From the NCBI GenBank assembly GCA_964194845.1, contig CAXMNX010000004.1, positions 47,851 to 111,850 of the forward strand: DNA of 64,000 nucleotides, read 5' to 3'. This document shows, piece after piece, positions 16,699 to 24,545 of the stretch (the stretch's first letter is position 1; each line of letters begins with the position of its first letter). A program made the position numbers and the translations under genes. This DNA comes from CAXMNX01 sp964194845 (lineage in GTDB: Bacteria; Pseudomonadota; Alphaproteobacteria; Rhodobacterales; Rhodobacteraceae). Below the pieces are notes generated by a model. It saw nothing but the letters and a program-made list of their open reading frames with translations, did not search any database and had not been told where the DNA came from.

Positions 16699-17271
16699 AT
16701 GCCTATCATGCGATTTTCCGCGGGGCTGGTTGCGCTGGTTGTGGGCATGGCCTGTGGCCTGACTGTATTGCTGAGCCTTATGGACTGGGTTTTTACCCAC
16801 GAGGCGATGACCGGCGGCGACATCGCTACCGACCTTGTGGAAATGCTGGTTCTGAGCAGCGCGATGGTGGCGAGTGTCTTTATGGTTGGCCGCCTTCGCA
16901 ATCTGGAAGAACAAACAAACGACCTACAGGCCGAAATATCGGAAGCTTCCCACGCTGGGCGCCAATGGCGCCGACAAAGCGAGCATCTGCTGCGGGGTCT
17001 GTCTGAAGCGGTAACCGCGCAATTCGGAGATTGGAACCTGACGGACGCTGAAGCCGATATTGCCGCGATGATCCTGAAAGGCGCGTCGCTGCGCGAAATT
17101 GCCCAGGTCCGTCGCACGTCCGAAGCGACGATCCGCCAGCAAGCCCAGTCGATTTATCAGAAATCGGGGCTGGCGAACCGGTCGCAGCTTGCCGCGTATT
17201 TCCTGGAAGATCTGTTTGATGTCGCGGCAGGCCGCAATGCGTTGTCGCAAATGCCCACGTCGTCGCATTAG
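16699..17271 (+). CDS. Membrane-anchored LuxR-type transcriptional regulator
   Basis: 190 residues. Two hydrophobic helices (about 6-30, AGLVALVVGMACGLTVLLSLMDW, and 46-65, LVEMLVLSSAMVASVFMVG) are joined by a short loop. A predicted coiled-coil linker (66-100, LRNLEEQTNDLQAEI) follows, then a C-terminal LuxR-family helix-turn-helix at about 112-172 (LTDAEADIAAMILKGASLREIA...TIRQQAQSIYQKSGLANRSQLAAYFLEDL). The DNA-binding domain would be cytoplasmic and tethered to the inner membrane. GAGGAG precedes the ATG. There is no adjacent sensor kinase, so it may sense directly through its membrane hairpin. Targets unknown. Confidence 0.8.
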   Translation: MPIMRFSAGLVALVVGMACGLTVLLSLMDWVFTHEAMTGGDIATDLVEMLVLSSAMVASVFMVGRLRNLEEQTNDLQAEISEASHAGRQWRRQSEHLLRGLSEAVTAQFGDWNLTDAEADIAAMILKGASLREIAQVRRTSEATIRQQAQSIYQKSGLANRSQLAAYFLEDLFDVAAGRNALSQMPTSSH

Positions 17272-17424
17272 CGCGGGATACCGCAGACCCACCACCGGTC
17301 AGGACGCGAAGCGGATCAATTGCCCGCATTCTGCGGACATCAAACCTTGTGCCCCTCCCCCTTGCACCACGCCCGCCTGTCGAATACATGACATTCGTTC
17401 ACCGACCGAGGTCCGAGACCACCG

Positions 17425-17796
17425 ATGGAAAATGTCGTTCTTATCGTCCACCTGATCCTTGCGCTTTGCCTGATCGGCGTGGTGTTGCTCCAGCGCTCGG
17501 AAGGCGGCGGGTTGGGGATGGGCGGCGGCGGTGGCGGGTTAGTCAGTGGGCGGTCAGCCGCGACAGCGCTTGGTAAGGTGACGTGGTTGTTTGCAATCGG
17601 ATTTATCGCGACGTCGCTTACGCTGACGATAATCGCGGCGCAAAATTCGGCCGGCGGTTCGGTGCTTGACCGGATCGGCGCCGGGGGCGCGACACAATCG
17701 CGTGGCACGTCGGAGGTGCCATCGGGTGATGCGCTTTTGCCCGCTTTACCCGGTGCAGGCGATGGCGGCGCGCTGGACCTGCCGCGGGCCGACTGA
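17425..17796 (+). CDS. secG: Preprotein translocase subunit SecG
   Basis: 123-residue two-helix membrane protein. TM1 is MENVVLIVHLILALCLIGVVLLQ, followed by the hallmark RSEGGGLGMGGGGGG...SGRSAATALGKVT loop and TM2 TWLFAIGFIATSLTLTIIAA. A Ser/Gly/Pro-rich tail is typical of alphaproteobacterial SecG. It assists SecYE-SecA protein translocation. It lies 162 bp before pyrG in the arrangement commonly found in this group. Confidence 0.93.
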   Translation: MENVVLIVHLILALCLIGVVLLQRSEGGGLGMGGGGGGLVSGRSAATALGKVTWLFAIGFIATSLTLTIIAAQNSAGGSVLDRIGAGGATQSRGTSEVPSGDALLPALPGAGDGGALDLPRAD

Positions 17797-17958
17797 CCAC
17801 AACACCTTGGTCTAACCTAAAGTCTTCCTCAATATATTGCGGTCTGGTGCTTGGCAAAGTGCTGCGAATCTCTTATGAGTTAAATCCCGTGATGCTGCGA
17901 AAAACGGGCTGCCCGTGAACGCGGCTTCGAGCAGTAATTCGCGGGAGATATCCAGCAC

Positions 17959-19602
17959 ATGGCAAGGTTTGTTTTTATCACCGGCGGTGTTGTGTCGTCG
18001 CTTGGGAAGGGCCTTGCGTCAGCCGCGTTGGGCGCCCTTTTGCAGGCGCGCGGGTATTCGGTGCGGCTTAGAAAACTTGACCCATATCTGAACGTCGATC
18101 CCGGCACGATGTCGCCCTTTGAACACGGCGAGGTCTTTGTGACCGATGACGGGGCCGAGACCGATCTGGACCTTGGGCATTACGAACGTTTTACCGGCGT
18201 CCATGCGCGCGGCAGCGACAGCGTGTCGTCGGGGCGGATCTATTCCACCGTACTGGAGAAGGAACGCCGCGGCGACTACCTGGGCAAAACCATTCAGGTC
18301 ATTCCGCATGTCACCAATGAAATCAAGGATTTCATCCGCATCGGCGAGGATGAGGTCGATTTCATGCTGTGCGAGATCGGCGGCACAGTGGGCGATATCG
18401 AGGGGCTGCCGTTTTTCGAGGCGATCCGTCAGTTCGCGCAGGACAAGCCACGGGGGACATGCATTTTCGTGCATCTGACGCTGTTGCCGTGGATGGCCGC
18501 CAGCGGAGAGCTGAAGACCAAGCCGACGCAGCACTCGGTCAAAGAGTTGCGCTCGATCGGGCTTCAGCCGGATGTTCTGGTCTGCCGGTCGGACAAGCCA
18601 ATCCCGCAGAAGGAACGCGAGAAGATTGCGCTTTTTTGCAACGTCCGGAAATCAGATGTGATTGCCGCGCCGGACCTGAAGTCGATCTACGAAGCACCAC
18701 TTGCCTATCACGAACAGGGGCTGGATCAGGCGGTACTGGATGCCTTTGGCATCGAGCCCGCGCCGAAGCCCAATCTTGCGCGCTGGCTGGATGTGCAGGA
18801 CCGGATCGAGAATGCCGAGGGCGAGGTCAAGGTCGCGATCGTCGGCAAATACACCCAGCTTGAAGACGCCTATAAATCAATTGCCGAGGCCCTGACGCAT
18901 GGCGGCATGGCGAACCGCGTGCGCGTCAAGGCCGAGTGGATAGACAGCGAGATTTTCGAGCGCGAAGACCCGGCACCTTATCTGGAGGGCTATCACGCGA
19001 TCCTTGTGCCTGGCGGGTTCGGCGAGCGCGGGGCCGAGGGCATGATCCGCGCCGCGCAGTTCGCCCGCGAGCGCAAGGTGCCGTATCTGGGCATCTGCCT
19101 GGGGATGCAGCTGGCGATTATCGAAGCCGCGCGGAACGTGGCGGGAATGCAGGATGCGGGGTCCGAGGAATTTGATCATGAGGCCGGGAAAAAGCGTTTC
19201 GAACCGGTGGTTTATCATCTGAAAGAATGGGTGCAGGGCAACCATGTTGCGCGCCGCAATGTTGGTGACGACAAGGGCGGCACGATGCGGCTGGGGGCCT
19301 ATACCGCGAACCTTTGCGAGGGGTCGAAGGTGGCCAGGGCATACGGCGAGACGGTGATCGAGGAACGCCACCGGCATCGCTATGAGGTCGATATCAAGTA
19401 TCGCGAGAAGCTGGAAAAGCAGGGGCTTTGTTTTTCAGGGATGTCACCGGATGGGCGGTTGCCCGAGATCGTCGAGTGGAAGGATCACCCGTGGTTCATC
19501 GGGGTGCAGTTTCACCCCGAGTTGAAGTCGAAGCCCTTCGCGCCGCATCCGCTGTTTGCGGATTTTGTAAGGGCGGCGGTTGAGGTTAGTCGGTTGGTTT
19601 GA
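17959..19602 (+). CDS. pyrG: CTP synthase
   Basis: 547-residue glutamine-dependent enzyme converting UTP to CTP. The synthetase domain begins FVFITGGVVSSLGKGLASAALG with the P-loop-like motif. The class I glutamine amidotransferase domain contains GICLGMQ with the nucleophile Cys380 and the C-terminal FHPEL His/Glu pair. The length matches E. coli PyrG (545). It is followed 3 bp later by an AT-rich gene of foreign appearance. Confidence 0.97.
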   Translation: MARFVFITGGVVSSLGKGLASAALGALLQARGYSVRLRKLDPYLNVDPGTMSPFEHGEVFVTDDGAETDLDLGHYERFTGVHARGSDSVSSGRIYSTVLEKERRGDYLGKTIQVIPHVTNEIKDFIRIGEDEVDFMLCEIGGTVGDIEGLPFFEAIRQFAQDKPRGTCIFVHLTLLPWMAASGELKTKPTQHSVKELRSIGLQPDVLVCRSDKPIPQKEREKIALFCNVRKSDVIAAPDLKSIYEAPLAYHEQGLDQAVLDAFGIEPAPKPNLARWLDVQDRIENAEGEVKVAIVGKYTQLEDAYKSIAEALTHGGMANRVRVKAEWIDSEIFEREDPAPYLEGYHAILVPGGFGERGAEGMIRAAQFARERKVPYLGICLGMQLAIIEAARNVAGMQDAGSEEFDHEAGKKRFEPVVYHLKEWVQGNHVARRNVGDDKGGTMRLGAYTANLCEGSKVARAYGETVIEERHRHRYEVDIKYREKLEKQGLCFSGMSPDGRLPEIVEWKDHPWFIGVQFHPELKSKPFAPHPLFADFVRAAVEVSRLV

Positions 19603-19605
19603 GGC

Positions 19606-20235
19606 ATGACCGGTATTTCAGGCGCTGGGTATCTATTTGGGTATGATCAGTCTTTGGCCTACCAAAGGCTTGCTGCACAGTTCTTGGACGATTTTCCGCT
19701 GGAGTTAGAGGATAGCATTAGCCATGCGGCGAGGAATCAGCCTGATGTTTTCGCCCATACAATTAACTTAACGTACGCCTGTGAAATTAGCTTCAAGTTG
19801 CTCATTGCAGGACTTCGTCTAGAGACAAAACGGGTGCATGAGTTACCTGATCTCTTTTCGATATTACCTGCGAAAAATCAGCAGGCTATTGAGCAGAGGT
19901 TTCACAAAACTCGGTCTCAAGTTGGCACATTTTTTGGTGCATTCAGTAGGGAAGGTAACGAGGCCGCATTGGCCGACCTGAAAAGGAATGCTCCGGAACA
20001 GACCAAAACTGGAAGGCCACTACCTTTAAATAAAGTCCTCAGCGATTGCGCGAAATCATACACCAGATACAGATACTTTTTTGACGAGCTTGGTGTCCAA
20101 AATGGTAGCGTTCTATTTACGCTCCATATTGGGCCGCTATTCAAGTTGAATGGGATTCTTTTGGAATACCTCAAACCTCACGCGGAGGAATTGAGACCCA
20201 ACTTTCAATGGATAGACCACGGCCCACTTGAATGA
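19606..20235 (+). CDS. HEPN-like protein of unknown function, probable accessory gene
   Basis: 209-residue, mainly helical protein. Residues 20-100 resemble a HEPN-type four-helix domain: YQRLAAQFLDDF, then LTYACEISFKLLIAGLR, then R71-LETKRV-H78-ELPDLFSILP. This resembles the R-x(4-6)-H and HxLxxLF features of HEPN proteins, many of which are RNases in toxin-antitoxin or abortive-infection systems. A second helical region ends SYTRYRYFFDELG. The gene is clearly AT-richer than pyrG, whose stop is 3 bp upstream, which points to insertion behind a core gene. No antitoxin-sized partner is adjacent. The HEPN assignment is a suggestion, not a firm call. Confidence 0.55.
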   Translation: MTGISGAGYLFGYDQSLAYQRLAAQFLDDFPLELEDSISHAARNQPDVFAHTINLTYACEISFKLLIAGLRLETKRVHELPDLFSILPAKNQQAIEQRFHKTRSQVGTFFGAFSREGNEAALADLKRNAPEQTKTGRPLPLNKVLSDCAKSYTRYRYFFDELGVQNGSVLFTLHIGPLFKLNGILLEYLKPHAEELRPNFQWIDHGPLE

Positions 20236-20343
20236 GCATTTGGTCAAACTTTTCTGACGAACAACTTGGTTTTGTGTAGATTTTTCCTTCGCTGGGGCAC
20301 CGAAATGGGCTAAAACGCTCCCCAGCAGAGGAGGCCCCACCCC

Positions 20344-20508
20344 TTGCCCAAAGGCTATCTCATCGCCCATATCCGCGTGCGCGACAGAGACGCGTTTGAG
20401 GAGTTCAAGGCGCTCTCGGGTGCGCCGATCAAAGCGCACAATGGCAACGTGCTGGTCCGCGACCCGGCCCCCGATCACCGCGACGGCGCGGCGGATCTCG
20501 CGTGGTAA
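20344..20508 (+). pseudogene. Truncated DUF1330 gene (5' part of a duplicate)
   Basis: Reading from a TTG gives KGYLIAHIRVRDRDAFEEF, continuing in a frame that aligns for about 50 residues, roughly three quarters identical, with the intact DUF1330 gene at 21199-21486. It diverges after the DPAPDH block and stops at codon 55. A purine-rich GAGGAGG lies upstream as in the intact copy. The C-terminal half of the ~95-residue domain is missing, so it is probably a decayed partial duplication, although a short peptide may still be made. Confidence 0.75.
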
Positions 20509-20592
20509 CATGTCTGCGCCACGCTACTTGAGCTATGTCAAAGTCCTTGCGGCTCGTTCCCGCTAGTCTGCCGGGCAAGGAGGACAAAACCA

Positions 20593-21159
20593 ATGACCCG
20601 CACTTTGTTGCTTCCGTTATCCATATTCCTTGCGATGGCTCTTGGAGCCCCGGTCCTGGCCAGCGGGACCGGCGACCACACACATGGCGACGCCGGTGCA
20701 ATGATCGAACAAATGGAAGAGGTCCACGCCGAACACGACCACGGCCACGATTTCGAAGCGCTGACGGACATTTCCGAAGAAGACATGCACCGCACGATGG
20801 ATTTCCTGATCGACATCGGGCTTGCCCTGCCGCCAATGGACAGCGCGCGCGGCCGGGACGCCTTCATGGACAAGGGCTGTATTGTTTGCCACCAGATTAA
20901 TGACATCGGCGGCCGCATGGGACCCGCATTGGATGCCCGCGACATGCCCGCGCCAATGAGCGCCTTCGACTTCGCCGCCCGAATGTGGCGCGGCGCACCT
21001 GTCATGGCTGAACTGCAGCAGGACTTGTTGGGCGAAATGATCGAGTTGACCGGCCAGGAACTCGCCGACATCGTGGCCTTCACGCACGATGATGCCGAGC
21101 AATCCAAGGTAACGGACGCCGATATACCTGAACGCTATCTGCCGCTTCTCATCGAATAG
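20593..21159 (+). CDS. Exported c-type cytochrome family protein
   Basis: 188 residues. A Sec signal peptide (about 1-23, ending PVLAS) is followed by a His/Asp/Glu-rich stretch (residues 28-54, DHTHGDAG...HAEHDHGHDF) that could bind metal. A single haem-attachment motif CIVCH is at 96-100, followed by GGRMGPALD as in mono-haem cytochrome c domains. The distal Met ligand may be in MPAPM. It is a periplasmic electron carrier or sensor of unknown partner. It lies between a truncated and an intact DUF1330 gene on the same strand. Confidence 0.8.
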   Translation: MTRTLLLPLSIFLAMALGAPVLASGTGDHTHGDAGAMIEQMEEVHAEHDHGHDFEALTDISEEDMHRTMDFLIDIGLALPPMDSARGRDAFMDKGCIVCHQINDIGGRMGPALDARDMPAPMSAFDFAARMWRGAPVMAELQQDLLGEMIELTGQELADIVAFTHDDAEQSKVTDADIPERYLPLLIE

Positions 21160-21198
21160 GCACTCGGGTACGATCCTCTGATACTTCGGAGGACCCCC

Positions 21199-21486
21199 AT
21201 GTCCAAAGGGTATCTCATCGCCCATATCCGCGTCCGTGAAAAAGACGCCTTCGAGGAATTCAAGGCGCTTGCCGGCGCGGCGATCATGGCGCACAGCGCC
21301 AATGTGCTGGTCCGCGACCCGGCCCCCGATCATCACGAGGGCGGAGCTGAGGGCCTTTCGATCGTGATCGAGTTTGAAAGCCTTGATGCCGCGCGCGCCT
21401 TTTATGAAAGCGACGCCTATACCGATGCCCGGCGCGTTCGCGAAAGGATCTCGGAGACCGATCTGATCCTGGTTGAAGGGGTTTGA
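21199..21486 (+). CDS. DUF1330 domain protein
   Basis: 95-residue ferredoxin-like (dimeric alpha-beta barrel) protein. KGYLIAHIRVREKDAFEEFKAL at the start and the SIVIEFESLDAARAFYESDAYTDARRVRE block are the family hallmarks. GGAGGACCCCC precedes the ATG. The role of DUF1330 proteins is not established. This is the complete copy of a pair; the upstream copy is truncated. Confidence 0.85.
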   Translation: MSKGYLIAHIRVREKDAFEEFKALAGAAIMAHSANVLVRDPAPDHHEGGAEGLSIVIEFESLDAARAFYESDAYTDARRVRERISETDLILVEGV

Positions 21487-21619
21487 CGGCCGCTCAATAC
21501 CGATACCGCATATGCACGATGGCCTATGCGTTCCGCAATATTGCATAGCTGCTTGCTATTTGCGTCCGCCGCCGCGCGCTCTACCTTTGGGGCAAGAACA
21601 ACCAACAGGGAGCGAACAA

Positions 21620-22378
21620 ATGACACCTACCAGACGCCATATCCTTAAGGGTGCCGCTGCTGCCGGGGCCGTTACGTTTCTGCCGTTCACCGCGCGCGCC
21701 GCGGGGCACGGGGGTGATATGTTCGGCGACGTTGTGGTGCATCCGATCGCCCACGCCTCGTTTGTCATGGAGACGCCGGCGGGCGTGATCTATGTCGACC
21801 CGGTCGGCGAGGCTGCCCAATACGGCGGACTGCCAGCGGCCGACCTGATCCTTGTGACCCACGAGCATGGCGACCACTACAAGCCCGAAACGCTGGCGGC
21901 CCTGAAGGGCGCGGACACGCAGATGATTACCAACCCTGCGGTCGCGGACATGTTGCCGGACGGGCTGAAGGCAAACGCGAGCCGGTTGGCAAATGGAGAC
22001 AGCACCGACTGGAACGGCGTCGGGGTCGACGCAATCCCGGCCTATAACCTGACCGAGGATCGCAAGAAGTTTCACCCCGAAGGCCGCGACAACGGCTATA
22101 TCCTGAACCTGCCGGGGCTGCGGGTTTATGCGTCGGGCGATACCGAGGACATCCCTGCGATGCGGGCGCTGAGCGGTATCGACCTGGCCTTCGTCTGCAT
22201 GAACCTGCCGTTCACCATGGATGTTGCGGCGGCGGCAAGCGCGGTGAACGAGTTCAAGCCGACTTATTGCTATCCGTACCATTATCGCGGTCGCGACGGT
22301 GGGACGCAGGACCCGGCTGCATTCGCCGAACCGGTCGATGGTGTCGAGGTTCGCTTGGCCGGCTGGTACGGCGCGTGA
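21620..22378 (+). CDS. Tat-exported metallo-beta-lactamase-fold hydrolase
   Basis: 252 residues. The N-terminus TPTRRHILKGAAAAGAVTFLPFTARA is a twin-arginine-type signal, so the folded metalloenzyme is probably sent to the periplasm. The metal-binding motif HEHGDH is at residues 81-86, with a further YASGDTEDIP block and a C-terminal YPYHYRG supplying later His/Asp ligands, as in UlaG/Zn-dependent L-ascorbate-6-phosphate-lactonase-like MBL proteins. GGGAGCG lies upstream of the ATG; the longer upstream frame is discarded because it overlaps the DUF1330 gene. Substrate unknown. Confidence 0.85.
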   Translation: MTPTRRHILKGAAAAGAVTFLPFTARAAGHGGDMFGDVVVHPIAHASFVMETPAGVIYVDPVGEAAQYGGLPAADLILVTHEHGDHYKPETLAALKGADTQMITNPAVADMLPDGLKANASRLANGDSTDWNGVGVDAIPAYNLTEDRKKFHPEGRDNGYILNLPGLRVYASGDTEDIPAMRALSGIDLAFVCMNLPFTMDVAAAASAVNEFKPTYCYPYHYRGRDGGTQDPAAFAEPVDGVEVRLAGWYGA

Positions 22379-22457
22379 CCTGAAAAACAGACCGGCGTGG
22401 CGGCGCAATCGCCGCCCCGGCTTTCGCGTCACTGAAAATGTCCCTATATTCCATCCC

Positions 22458-22898
22458 ATGTTCGATGCCCTGATCCGCCGCATGACCGCGCCCGAGCCGG
22501 ACCCTTTGACCGGGGACGATGCCCGGCTGGCGATGGCAGCACTTTTGGTGCGCATTGCGCGGGCTGATGGTGAATATGTCCGGTTGGAGATTGACCGGAT
22601 CGATGCGCTTCTGAAGACGCGCTATGGCCTCGGCCCGTTCGAGGTCGCAAAACTGCGCGCCGACGCCGAGGTGCTGGAGCAGGAGGCCCCCGACACCGTC
22701 CGGTTCACCCGCGCGATCAAGGATGCGGTGCCTTACGTGGACCGGGAGGAAGTTGTTGAGGCGCTTTGGGAGATTGTACTGGCCGATGGCTCGCGCGACC
22801 ACGACGAAGACGCGCTGATGCGGCTGGTCGCACCAATGCTGGGGGTCAATGATCGCAACTCAGCACATGCGCGGCAGCGCGCGCAGAAAAAGCCGTGA
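22458..22898 (+). CDS. TerB-family protein
   Basis: 146-residue all-helical cytoplasmic protein with the TerB (tellurite-resistance B/DUF533-like) pattern: LAMAALLVRIARADGEYVRLEIDRIDALL and VVEALWEIVLADGSRDHDEDALMRLVAPMLGV, two repeats of helix-ADG(E/S)-helix with acidic residues. Such domains often bind metal and accompany membrane stress or co-chaperone systems. The start is the ATG giving MFDALIRRM. The stop overlaps the GTG of the PhnD-like gene, so the two are coupled. Confidence 0.8.
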   Translation: MFDALIRRMTAPEPDPLTGDDARLAMAALLVRIARADGEYVRLEIDRIDALLKTRYGLGPFEVAKLRADAEVLEQEAPDTVRFTRAIKDAVPYVDREEVVEALWEIVLADGSRDHDEDALMRLVAPMLGVNDRNSAHARQRAQKKP

Positions 22899-23632
22899 TC
22901 GCCAGCCTGCCGATGTATGATCGCCCTGAGACAGCGGCGGCGAACGATCGGTTTTGGGATTTGATCCGCGGCAATCTGAACATCGAGGCACCCGAAAAGC
23001 TGACGCGCGGTGGCGACATGTGGGATCATTGGCAGAGCGCTGATCTTCTGCTTTCCCAAACCTGCGGTCTGCCTTATCGCACGCGGCTACATGGCAAAGT
23101 GAAGCTGGTCGGCACGCCGGTCCACGATCTCTCGTGCGGGGCCGGATATTACTACAGCGTTGTTATAGCCCGCAAAAATGACGCTCGCGCTGCGTTTTCT
23201 GACTTTGCCGACACCGTGATCGCGGTCAACGGCTGGGGCTCGCAGTCGGGGTGGGCGGCACCGCAGAACTTTGCGTCGGATCACGGGTTTGCGTTTCACA
23301 AGGCGCATATCAGTGGGGGTCATGGCGCCTCGGCGCAGGCGGTCGCCGAAGGCGTCGCGGATATTGCGGCGCTGGACGCGGTGAGCTGGAAAATGCTGAC
23401 CCTCTTTGATGATTTTACTCGCGATCTCAAGGAAATAGCGCATACGCCGCCGACCCCGGCACTGCCGTATATCTCGGCCATGGGGCGCGACGCCGACGAT
23501 CTGGGCGATGCGGTCAGTGCGGCCATCGACCAGTTAGCGCCTGATGACCGCAAGGCCCTGTGTTTGAAGGGGTTTACGACGATCCACTCAGACGATTACC
23601 TTGCCGTTCAAACGCCGCCGCCACTGCAATAA
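22895..23632 (+). CDS. PhnD/SsuA-like substrate-binding-fold protein lacking a signal peptide
   Basis: 245 residues resembling phosphonate/phosphate-binding proteins (PhnD, transferrin fold): SADLLLSQTCGLPYRTRLHGKVKLVGTPVH, then YYSVVIARKND, then FADTVIAVNGWGSQSGWAAPQNF, then GHGASAQAVAEGVADIAALDAVSWKML, the usual order of the family. Unlike transport-binding proteins there is no N-terminal signal peptide after the GTG, so the product appears cytoplasmic. The start overlaps the TerB-like stop as GTGA. No ABC permease or ATPase for phosphonates is adjacent. It could be a ligand sensor or enzyme-like derivative. Confidence 0.75.
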   Translation: MIASLPMYDRPETAAANDRFWDLIRGNLNIEAPEKLTRGGDMWDHWQSADLLLSQTCGLPYRTRLHGKVKLVGTPVHDLSCGAGYYYSVVIARKNDARAAFSDFADTVIAVNGWGSQSGWAAPQNFASDHGFAFHKAHISGGHGASAQAVAEGVADIAALDAVSWKMLTLFDDFTRDLKEIAHTPPTPALPYISAMGRDADDLGDAVSAAIDQLAPDDRKALCLKGFTTIHSDDYLAVQTPPPLQ

Positions 23633-23739
23633 CCGCCGAAAATCCGGCTTTCCCAGCGTGATGCTCGCCTTCGGAGTTGCATTCCGCGTCATTTCGCGCC
23701 TTACTCCGCCACCGGGAACAACCACTTAGTGTAACAATC

Positions 23740-24513
23740 GTGACCAACGACACGCCTGTCATCGACATTCGCAACCTTCACAAAAGCTATGGCGCACTGG
23801 AGGTTCTAAAGGGCGTGAGCCTGACCGCACCACGCGGCCACGTTGTATCGCTGATCGGGTCATCTGGGTCTGGTAAATCGACGCTACTCAGATGCGCGAA
23901 CTTGCTGGAAGAAAGCCAGGAAGGCGACATTCTGTTCGAAGGCGAGGCCGTGCACTGGCGTGGAACCGGGTTGGACCGGCATCCGTCGGACAAGGCGCAG
24001 GTGACGCGAATTCGCACCAACCTGAGCATGGTCTTTCAACAGTTCAATCTTTGGTCGCACATGACGATCCTGCAAAATGTCATGGAAGCGCCGGTGACGG
24101 TGCTGAAGCGCGAGACGGACGAGGTTGAAGGCAAGGCGCGCGAATATCTGGAAAAGGTCGGTATCGGCGACAAATGCGATGTCTGGCCCGCCCAGCTTTC
24201 TGGCGGCCAGCAACAGCGGGCCGCGATTGCGCGGGCTTTGTGTATGGAGCCGCGGGCGTTGCTGTTCGATGAACCCACGAGCGCGCTGGACCCGGAACTG
24301 GAACAGGAAGTGATCCGGGTCATCAAAGCACTGGCGGGCGAGGGTCGCACGATGATCATCGTCACCCACGACATGAGCCTGGCCCGCGACGTCAGCGATC
24401 ACGTGGTGTTCCTGCACCAAGGGAAAATAGAAGAAGAAGGGCCGCCGGATGCTTTATTCGGCGCGCCAAAATCCGAACGGTTGCGGCAGTTTTTGTCTGC
24501 CGTTGCCGCATAA
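23740..24513 (+). CDS. Polar amino-acid-type ABC transporter ATP-binding protein
   Basis: 257-residue ATPase of the GlnQ/HisP class. Walker A GSSGSGKST is at about 40-48, the signature LSGGQQQ at 153-159, and Walker B is LLFDEPTSALD. It has the HisP-like insertion SDKAQVTRIRTNLSMVFQQFNLW. The GTG at 23740 is chosen; the frame continues upstream without a better start. It forms a two-gene unit with the binding protein that follows. The matching permeases are encoded 2-4 kb downstream beyond a terminator and a divergent oxidase gene. Confidence 0.9.
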   Translation: MTNDTPVIDIRNLHKSYGALEVLKGVSLTAPRGHVVSLIGSSGSGKSTLLRCANLLEESQEGDILFEGEAVHWRGTGLDRHPSDKAQVTRIRTNLSMVFQQFNLWSHMTILQNVMEAPVTVLKRETDEVEGKAREYLEKVGIGDKCDVWPAQLSGGQQQRAAIARALCMEPRALLFDEPTSALDPELEQEVIRVIKALAGEGRTMIIVTHDMSLARDVSDHVVFLHQGKIEEEGPPDALFGAPKSERLRQFLSAVAA

Positions 24514-24545
24514 AAACAATCAAGTATCAGTCAGGGAGAACACAC

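Noticed and set aside
20617..21546. 309-codon minus-strand ORF opposite the cytochrome and DUF1330 genes
   Set aside because: Overlaps two well-supported genes on the other strand and has no domain of its own.
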